53,080 nt of DNA, taken from a virus. The notes under the pieces were generated by a model. The model ran no database searches, had not been told where the DNA came from, and saw only the letters and a program-made list of their open reading frames with translations. The position numbers and the translations under genes are program-made. Of this stretch, positions 47,619-53,080 are shown piece by piece (position 1 is the stretch's first letter; every line of letters starts with the position of its first letter). The DNA is taken from the IMG/VR virus record IMGVR_UViG_3300046642_000190, positions 1 to 53,080 of that record. One strand, written 5' to 3'.

Positions 47619-48347
47619 TGTCACCTCCTCTGGTTCCTGATAGGTGCTTGAATCGGCGTACATCGGCACGAAACAGTCACAAAGCCAGTCCGGGTCGATG
47701 ACGCCAGCCACGACGAGGCACGATCCCCCATCGCCGTCTGCGTCTGCATCATCTGAGGAAGTCCCAGGCATGAAGAACTTGCAGTTCAGACACCGCTGTG
47801 TGGAAGAGAACGCTGCCCTGTAGTTGACTTCCTCTGGAGGGAACTGTCCGCTTGGGGGATCGAAGTCATCCAGTTCGGCGAGGTTGACAGGATTGAGATC
47901 CTTCATGAAGGGTCGGTTGGTGAGTGCAGCGCCCATGAAGACGTCCTTGTACTTCTTGGACCCCTTCTTGGACGGGGTGTACTCGTCGAAGTACTCACTC
48001 GACATGTACCTGTACTCGCCATCCTTGATGGCTTGAGCAGCCCGTGGAACGAAGGACACTTGGCCCCACATTCCATCGTCACGCTGCTCAAGGGCGGAGA
48101 ACCACGCAGCAGCGCGCCCCCCTTCAGGACCGTTCCGGTGTTCGTAGTCGACCATGAGGTCGGTTCCGACGACGTTGCCCTCGAAGTTCTTGACGAAGCC
48201 AGCGACCTTCTCTTCGTTGATGACAACTTCACCGTACTGAGGGTGGTTCACTTCCGTGTAGGGTAGGAGGTGCACCCATCCACTGTTCCCGTCGTCCGAG
48301 AACTGAACGTCCTCTAGGGAGATGACGTATCTCCGCTTCTCCTGCAC
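47016..48347 (-). CDS. Mu I-like capsid protease fused to scaffold, 443 residues
   Basis: A GTG follows GGAAGGAGGTGAAAGA. Residues 50-150 (LMVDYEHRNGPEGGRAAAW, YRYMSSEYFDEYTP) match the Mu protein I protease family. Residues 190-240 contain a Cys-rich insert (CLNCKFF, SCLVVAG, LCDCF) around a DADGDG loop. Residues 244-443 are the helical scaffold. Processes and shapes the prohead. Confidence 0.8.
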   Translation of the reverse strand: MQEKRRYVISLEDVQFSDDGNSGWVHLLPYTEVNHPQYGEVVINEEKVAGFVKNFEGNVVGTDLMVDYEHRNGPEGGRAAAWFSALEQRDDGMWGQVSFVPRAAQAIKDGEYRYMSSEYFDEYTPSKKGSKKYKDVFMGAALTNRPFMKDLNPVNLAELDDFDPPSGQFPPEEVNYRAAFSSTQRCLNCKFFMPGTSSDDADADGDGGSCLVVAGVIDPDWLCDCFVPMYADSSTYQEPEEVTMEEFLKKLAVALGMPEDAGEEKVFAEVIKRVTTSAPEPVQTEDAVQKAFAEQFPEQAATLKALEERNLALEIKDLVKSWTSDAKFGVPPALLEDLTGLRKMFSDDLAVAFDTFMTKLTGTGLVRMGEKGGTDPTKMGDASEQFLGLVRKYREEHEKVSFGDAVRAVSKAHPDLAKAYTEERPKLSGGSGEAVAGEGFIDS

Positions 48348-48366
48348 TCTTTCACCTCCTTCCCTA

Positions 48367-48396
48367 ATGATACGCTCGGAGTCCCAGTGAAGTCAA
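48367..48396 (-). promoter_or_regulatory. Internal late promoter on the minus strand
   Basis: On the minus strand, TTGACT (48391-48396) and TATCAT (48367-48372) are separated by 18 bases, in a gap between portal and protease genes. The GAGCG tract before TATCAT recurs at the right end of the window. Boosts capsid gene expression. Confidence 0.7.
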
Positions 48397-48407
48397 CTAG
48401 TGGTGAG

Positions 48408-49871
48408 CTAAGTTTGCGGTCCACCCGAGCGAGTTGTGCCCTTGGCTTTGGCGATCCTCTCAGATGACGGGTTACCTCCAGCAGTCGGAGGAGCCGTCAC
48501 CGCCTGTGCCTTTGTCTTGATACGTTGCGCTGCTGTCCTGTCTAGTGCTTCCTTCGGTGCGACAGCAAGTTCCATCTGTTCACGGATCCAAACTTCGTCT
48601 TCGGGTGTAGGAGTAAGAGCCTGGGTCTCGTAGAAGTTCCGCATCGCCACACTGATAGCCCTCCAGTCAGCCCCTTCGTCGAGGCGCCGAACCTTCATCT
48701 GCGGGAAGTCAGTGACGTCCGGCCCGTAGTTGAACCGGATCAACTCCTTGATACCGTCATTGTTGAACTGCTCCCGGACGAGGTCAGCGATGTACCGCAA
48801 GGACTTGGAGAACACACGCTCCTGTACCGTCCCAACCGCTCTTGACCCCCCACCCGAGCTTCCCGCAGCTGCCCCGAGGTTGATGAACTGCCCAAGAACG
48901 TTCCGGGCGATCATCATGTCGTGATGCTCAGCCGACCTCAACGCATCAGCCGGCTGAGTACGAATCTCCGCGAAGTGGAGATCCCACCCTGGGGGAAGAA
49001 CAACGTGCGCGGACTCGTTCGTCCGCAAGTTCCGCCCGATCTCGTTGGCGAACTTCTTGTCGTCATCCGTGAAGTTGGGCGGAAGGATGATGACTGGCAC
49101 ACCTATGCCATGCCGCTCCTTCTGAATGGCATCGATCTTGTACAGGTTGTCCTTATAGTACCAGTGCTTGTAAGCCGAACGAAGGATGCTCATGCCCTGT
49201 GGGTCGTTAGCTTCCTCGTCCAGTGTGAAGATGATCAACTTGTCAACCGGGATCGGAACGGTCTCGAACTGGCTATTGTCACCGTAAATCTTCTGGTGCT
49301 GAACCGAGTCGAGGTCACCGTTCGGACCGAAGTTGAACCACTGGATGGTCAGAGGGTGACGCGGGGCAAGCTTCGCCCACCTCACCACAGGCCGACCTCT
49401 CGGTCGTGCGCGTCCAGTGACACCCTCCTTTACCGGAGGGGTCCATGTGTCGTAGGCCCACACCTTCTCGAAGATGTAGTAGCCGTAGTCGAGCATCAAC
49501 AGTGCTTCCCAGAGCACTCGAACCAACGACCTGTCGAGTTGGTCGAAGCACCAAGTCACGAAGTCCGCCTGCTCGATGCACATCGGGTCCTCGGTGCAGT
49601 GAGGGTCAACGAACCAGTTTGCGGAGGTGACTGGCGACTTGACGAGGCGCAGCGTCCCGCGGATCTGACCATCGCCACGGCGCATCTTGTCGTACACCAA
49701 CGTACCACGAATCCCTCGCAGGTCCGCGTTGTACTCCGCCATAACGATGTTGCCATACGAAGATCGACCTGTGGCACCAAGCTCGAGCATGTCCGGCTTA
49801 CCACGCTCATTGCCTACAGAGTCGCCACCGTCAGACGGTGGAGTTAGGAACTCGCGCTCTTCAGCTGCCAT
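48408..49871 (-). CDS. Portal protein (DUF935 / Mu gp29-like), 487 residues
   Basis: Two tandem ATGs follow AAAGGAGGTGA; the second (49871) has the better spacing. RGIRGTLVYDKMRRGDGQIR, DYGYYIFEKVW, FTLDEEANDPQGMSILRSAY and the GQFINLGA region match DUF935 portals. Forms the packaging ring at one vertex. Confidence 0.82.
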   Translation of the reverse strand: MAAEEREFLTPPSDGGDSVGNERGKPDMLELGATGRSSYGNIVMAEYNADLRGIRGTLVYDKMRRGDGQIRGTLRLVKSPVTSANWFVDPHCTEDPMCIEQADFVTWCFDQLDRSLVRVLWEALLMLDYGYYIFEKVWAYDTWTPPVKEGVTGRARPRGRPVVRWAKLAPRHPLTIQWFNFGPNGDLDSVQHQKIYGDNSQFETVPIPVDKLIIFTLDEEANDPQGMSILRSAYKHWYYKDNLYKIDAIQKERHGIGVPVIILPPNFTDDDKKFANEIGRNLRTNESAHVVLPPGWDLHFAEIRTQPADALRSAEHHDMMIARNVLGQFINLGAAAGSSGGGSRAVGTVQERVFSKSLRYIADLVREQFNNDGIKELIRFNYGPDVTDFPQMKVRRLDEGADWRAISVAMRNFYETQALTPTPEDEVWIREQMELAVAPKEALDRTAAQRIKTKAQAVTAPPTAGGNPSSERIAKAKGTTRSGGPQT

Positions 49872-50077
49872 CATTCACCTCCTTTCCTCGCTCCAATGTA
49901 TGCAGCCAAAGCCCCAATGACAGCCCCTAGTGTAATGGTGAGGAACTTCGAGACATCTTCCCCGAGTGTTGCACCGCCTATCACAGCCCACAAAGCCGTA
50001 ATGGCAATGATGACAAGAACCGTGCCCAGGGCAATCGCAAGTACGTACGCTACCCTAGCACGCTCGCCGTCAGTCAC
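49871..50077 (-). CDS. Holin-like membrane protein, 68 residues
   Basis: GTG start. Two hydrophobic spans (about 9-35 and 45-63), a short polar turn and a charged end (RKGGE). Lies next to the GH25 lysin, so it is the likely holin. Its last codons hold the portal ribosome-binding site. Confidence 0.7.
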   Translation of the reverse strand: MTDGERARVAYVLAIALGTVLVIIAITALWAVIGGATLGEDVSKFLTITLGAVIGALAAYIGARKGGE

Positions 50078-50086
50078 GTCACGTCC

Positions 50087-51004
50087 CTAACCGGCTACCG
50101 CATCTCCGGTGGTACCGCCCTCGTGATGGTGCTTCGTCAAGTCGCCACCAGAGCGCTGACTGAAGTCATATCCCGCCCCATAAGGCGGCTTGATGCCTTC
50201 AGGCAGCGTATCGGACTGCCGTCGATCGGGACGTCCTTGCGCTCCGTCGCCAAGCCCTATCAGGAAACGCTCCCAATAGGCCTCCGACGGCGTTCCGAAC
50301 ACGTCGTCCAGCATGGTCTTGAACGTCGCCTTGTCAGCAACAGGGTCTAGTGCCACGGTTCCTCCGTTCGCAAGTGCATGCAACTCCGCCACCGAAATGT
50401 TCATCGTGTTCATATCACAGCTCCCAATGCCTGGGAACGTGATATGCGCACCCGCTGGCCTCGGGTACCTGTCAGTCCCGTCGTTGTCCTGCCAGCCAAA
50501 CGCCGATCCAAGTCCACGAGGCCGTTGAGGAGGCACGTTGGAGTACCGTGGTGGCAGCCACAAGCAGTTCTCGAGTGCAGTCCCGGTTGGCTGCCCCACC
50601 GCAACCCATGGGTAATACCCGCAATAGAACACGGGCCACACACCCCACGCGGCGTGCAACTTGATAACAGCATCCTCCGCAGCCTTTGCCGTCAGAGGCG
50701 GTCCGTTCGTTTCGAAGTCCACCTCGGGAATACGCCCCTCCTTCGGTGAGTACAAAGCCAGGAAGTGATCAATGTTCCAGGGACCGAAGACGTACCCCAT
50801 CGTGATTGTACCTCGCGCCTCCGCCCCCTTCAGCGTCATTGCTGCAGCGCTGTCGATCGAGTCAACCGAACCGTTCATTACCCGGAACTCAAGGGGTCGA
50901 GTATCCCTCAACGCCGTTGCAATGGCACCAAAGTCCTTCGGTGGATGGTACTGGTTGGTGTCCGGGAACTCCGAAGCCACGCCAGCCCAGTGCGGGTCAA
51001 TCAC
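50087..51004 (-). CDS. GH25 muramidase endolysin, 305 residues
   Basis: A GTG at 51004 overlaps the previous stop. IDPHW (2-6), PEVDFE (Asp96, Glu98, the catalytic pair), GYYPW and FGWQDNDGTDRYP with later GSCDMN fit GH25 lysozymes. The C-terminal 70 residues are a different, Gly-rich segment ending TKHHHEGG. Degrades host peptidoglycan for release. Confidence 0.85.
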   Translation of the reverse strand: MIDPHWAGVASEFPDTNQYHPPKDFGAIATALRDTRPLEFRVMNGSVDSIDSAAAMTLKGAEARGTITMGYVFGPWNIDHFLALYSPKEGRIPEVDFETNGPPLTAKAAEDAVIKLHAAWGVWPVFYCGYYPWVAVGQPTGTALENCLWLPPRYSNVPPQRPRGLGSAFGWQDNDGTDRYPRPAGAHITFPGIGSCDMNTMNISVAELHALANGGTVALDPVADKATFKTMLDDVFGTPSEAYWERFLIGLGDGAQGRPDRRQSDTLPEGIKPPYGAGYDFSQRSGGDLTKHHHEGGTTGDAVAG

Positions 51005-51174
51005 GGTTGCACCACATCCATATGGTACGTCACCGTCGCACCCGGGTACTTCGCCTCGACCGCAGCCTCGACCTCTGCGGTCTTCCAATACACCGCGTCC
51101 TCAGGAGCGCCCTTGAACGTGTAGCTCCCATCCGCGGCCTGCCTTATGACAATCTCCACAGGGGTTCCTCTCAC
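51001..51174 (-). CDS. Small protein between terminase and lysin, 57 residues
   Basis: A GTG in a GTGA overlap with the terminase stop; ends over the lysin GTG. Alpha/beta look (VEIVIRQAADGSYTFKGAP, EVEAAVEAKYPGATVTYHMD). Unknown. Confidence 0.65.
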   Translation of the reverse strand: MRGTPVEIVIRQAADGSYTFKGAPEDAVYWKTAEVEAAVEAKYPGATVTYHMDVVQP

Positions 51175-52640
51175 CACGGCTTGTTCGAGCCCGACAAAGT
51201 GAACACCGACCGTTCAGGCACCGTAAAGAACGACCCATTCTCTACACGTCGTTCCTCGTAATCCGGCGGATCACCGGGCCCAACGTCCGGGTTCACCACG
51301 TGGTTCTCCTTGTACACCTCGGTCAAATGGTGCTTTGCCCCCAGCACAAACAGGTGCATTGCACCGTACCGAATGGCGTCCATCGAGTGATCCGCCCACT
51401 TCTTCGGGTCCTCTTTCGGGTTCTCGTCATCTTTGGTGGGCGCCTTCAGCCGGTAGTTCTGGAACTCGAAGATGGTATTCTTGCAAGAAGGGTCAACGTA
51501 CAAGTGGCTCCTGCGCACCCCTTGCTCGTCCACGTACGGTGCAAGCAGCTCAGTCACCGTCTTGATGCCCAGGCTCCAGTCCTTGGCATCCGGGTCGCCG
51601 TAGCAAGGGCACAACATCGTGCTCAGGGTCTCAATCGCCCCCGGATCTGCCGCATCACCAAACCCGCACCTGATCTCGTAGCCAGGCGGGTTCGTCCTCA
51701 CCTTCAACTCCTGTGCGTGCCTGTACGTTGGCATCCCCGGCTTGTACCACTCTCGCCATACGTACATCTCGTCACTCGGCGATACCTGCACATCCAAGGC
51801 AACGAACGGCGCCGCGTACCCGAAGTCGAAGAAGATGTAGTTCGGCCAGGCGGTATTGTACACATGGTTCACGACGTTCAAGTCGTCCGTCCAGTCCTTG
51901 TAAATCTTCCCAACGAAGGACCGGAACGACGCACCCAGCTCTTGCCAGAACCACGGGTCGTCAGGTGAACGCAGCTGTGACTGGATCTCCGGGTCGTCAA
52001 ATCCACCGGGGTAAACGTACGGATTATCCCAGCTAGGAAAGTTCCACGACTCGTAATCCGGATAGCGATCGTCCTTCCCCAGCATGTAGAGGTCGTAGTA
52101 CCAGTTGAACCCCTCAGGCGTACTCGGGAACACCGCCCACCCGCGCGTGTCCGCCAGCGCCGGTCGGATCTGCTTCTCCCACGTAGAGCGAGAGTGCTTC
52201 GCAGCCTCCGAGAACACCGCGAAGTCCAGCCCCTCACCAACCAGGCCATCTGGGTACTGTGCGGACTTCACCTCTACACGGGAGCCCCACGGCATCTCGA
52301 TGAACATCTCGCCGGTCCGTACGTTGTACGCCTTGCGAGGTAGCTTATGCAGGATCTTCAGCGCCTGCATATCTTCCCAAACGTACCGGAACTCCTTCTC
52401 ACCGAGGTTGTACGTCGGTCCGACAATCCACCCGATGACCTTCTTGGTAGGATCCATGAGCTCGGCGGTGATCTCAGAGGCGGCCATCCGGGATTTGCCG
52501 AACCGACGTCCACACACTGCGGTACGGAACCGAGCTCCGGAGTCGTGGAACAGCCACTGTTTGGCATGGGGGTGGTATCCCATGACCTCGAACAAGGCAC
52601 GGCGGTTGACGCGAGACGTTGGTTGGGTGCTAGTTGCCAC
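51171..52640 (-). CDS. terL: Terminase large subunit, 489 residues
   Basis: GTG at 52640, overlapping the small subunit by 11 bases. Walker A GRRFGKS (44-50), a Walker B-like LDFAVFSEAA (138-147) and a nuclease domain with YIFFDFGY, RCGFGDAADPGAIE and WADHSMDAIRYG. Packages DNA into the prohead with ATP and cuts it. Confidence 0.9.
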   Translation of the reverse strand: MATSTQPTSRVNRRALFEVMGYHPHAKQWLFHDSGARFRTAVCGRRFGKSRMAASEITAELMDPTKKVIGWIVGPTYNLGEKEFRYVWEDMQALKILHKLPRKAYNVRTGEMFIEMPWGSRVEVKSAQYPDGLVGEGLDFAVFSEAAKHSRSTWEKQIRPALADTRGWAVFPSTPEGFNWYYDLYMLGKDDRYPDYESWNFPSWDNPYVYPGGFDDPEIQSQLRSPDDPWFWQELGASFRSFVGKIYKDWTDDLNVVNHVYNTAWPNYIFFDFGYAAPFVALDVQVSPSDEMYVWREWYKPGMPTYRHAQELKVRTNPPGYEIRCGFGDAADPGAIETLSTMLCPCYGDPDAKDWSLGIKTVTELLAPYVDEQGVRRSHLYVDPSCKNTIFEFQNYRLKAPTKDDENPKEDPKKWADHSMDAIRYGAMHLFVLGAKHHLTEVYKENHVVNPDVGPGDPPDYEERRVENGSFFTVPERSVFTLSGSNKPW

Positions 52641-52932
52641 CGGTTTCCTGGCGCATGATGGTATCAATCAGTGTCTGCCACATGTCCTCGTCCCCGTTGT
52701 TTCCCGCCTTTGCGATCGGTCCGAGGTTCCGGTCGATCACGTACTTCGCGGCGGACAGCTTCACAGACTCACTGGCCGAATAGGCGGCGAGGTGGACGAT
52801 GGACTGGGCAGCTGGAACCAAACCTTCACGCAGGATCCGTAGAGCGAGGTCTTCCTCCGTTGCCGAAGGATCCAGTTGAGCCTCGAGCTCCGCGTTGGTG
52901 GGCTCCGAACCGTTTGTTTCGTTGCTGTCCAT
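52630..52932 (-). CDS. Terminase small subunit-like protein, 100 residues
   Basis: The ATG at 52932 lies only six bases past a TATCAT box, so its message would have almost no leader. Contains LALRILREGLVPAAQSIVHL and SESVKLSAAKYVIDRNLGPI, helical and typical of phage small terminases, which bind the packaging site. Confidence 0.75.
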   Translation of the reverse strand: MDSNETNGSEPTNAELEAQLDPSATEEDLALRILREGLVPAAQSIVHLAAYSASESVKLSAAKYVIDRNLGPIAKAGNNGDEDMWQTLIDTIMRQETGGN

Positions 52933-52938
52933 AGTACT

Positions 52939-52969
52939 ATGATACGCTTGGTGACCCGATGGAAAGCAA
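52939..52969 (-). promoter_or_regulatory. Late promoter for the terminase operon (near-leaderless)
   Basis: On the minus strand, AAGCGTATCAT places TATCAT at 52939-52944, about 7 bases before the terminase ATG. A weak TTGCTT lies 19 bases up (52964-52969). No ribosome-binding site precedes the ATG, which agrees with a leaderless transcript. Confidence 0.55.
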
Positions 52970-52999
52970 GGAGTGTCGAGGAGATTTGTCACACAATGG

Positions 53000-53071
53000 G
53001 ATACGCTCAGGATTGACATTTCAACCAGTTACTACCCTATGTGATACTTGCAGGATCGCCATTTCAACCAG
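53000..53071. repeat. Tandem 29-base repeats upstream of the terminase genes
   Basis: Copies at 53000-53028 and 53043-53071 are 24 of 29 identical, spaced 43 bases apart, each with GATAC at one end and CATTTCAACCAG at the other. Could be regulator or packaging (pac/cos) sites. The second copy is near the window edge, so more may lie beyond. Confidence 0.6.
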
Positions 53072-53080
53072 ATGCGGACC

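Noticed and set aside
48921-49847. 308-codon plus-strand frame opposite the portal gene
   Set aside because: Antisense of a conserved portal gene, with no ribosome-binding site or promoter.
51300-51968. 222-codon plus-strand frame opposite the terminase gene
   Set aside because: Antisense shadow with Arg/His/Val bias; no start signal.
1-53080. CRISPR array, integrase or attachment site
   Set aside because: No regularly spaced direct repeats, no tyrosine or serine recombinase motifs and no tRNA-like att core were seen.

Overview
The window is a 53-kb stretch of a tailed double-stranded DNA phage with siphovirus morphology (tape measure, tail tube, distal tail and fibre proteins, no sheath). 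The host is almost certainly an actinobacterium. The phage carries a WhiB-type iron-sulfur regulator, uses GTG and TTG starts freely, has very strong GGAGGTGA ribosome-binding sites, and has a primase/Sak4/family-A polymerase set that, as I recall, is common in actinophages. I see no integrase, no att-like sequence, no recognisable lysogeny repressor and no tRNA gene, so a virulent lifestyle is likely but not proven. The left edge cuts a gene; the right edge ends in noncoding repeats upstream of the terminase genes.

Layout. (1) 1-900: the end of one gene, a perfect 15-bp hairpin, then about 640 bases of noncoding DNA with CTAGGACC repeats and a very AT-rich core (possible origin or control region). 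(2) 901-15,800, plus strand: about fifty small early genes in short, translationally coupled operons. These are separated by stem-loops and driven by two promoter families. Several operons begin with members of one helix-turn-helix paralogue family; others encode zinc-knuckle or small membrane proteins. A SWIM-type zinc protein and an SNF2-like helicase lie at 12.3-14.1 kb. (3) 15,856-28,940, plus strand: replication and DNA modification, namely a Cas4/RecB-like nuclease, Sak4-like ATPase, SSB-like protein, primase-helicase, WhiB, QueC, QueD, an orphan gene, QueE, FolE, a DUF3310 protein, a DpdA-like transglycosylase, a UDG-DNA polymerase fusion, a RuvC-like resolvase and a secreted lytic-transglycosylase-like protein. 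(4) 28,954-29,009: a perfect 15-bp hairpin between the converging arms. (5) 52,932 down to 29,013, minus strand: virion and lysis genes in the order small terminase, large terminase, a small protein, GH25 lysin, holin-like protein, Mu-like portal, Mu I-like protease with an internal scaffold start, decoration protein, major capsid, head-tail connectors, tail tube, tail chaperones with a -1 frameshift, tape measure, distal tail protein and several fibre proteins.

How it fits together. FolE, QueD, QueE and QueC make preQ0 from GTP, and the DpdA-like enzyme would exchange guanine in phage DNA for a 7-deazaguanine. This is a known anti-restriction strategy. No QueF is visible, so dPreQ0 is the expected base. 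Replication would use the primase-helicase and the polymerase, which carries its own uracil-DNA glycosylase domain, with recombination by the Cas4-like nuclease, Sak4 and SSB-like proteins. The capsid module resembles that of Mu-like phages while the tail is of the long non-contractile type.

All functional names rest on motif and context reading by eye. No database search was run.
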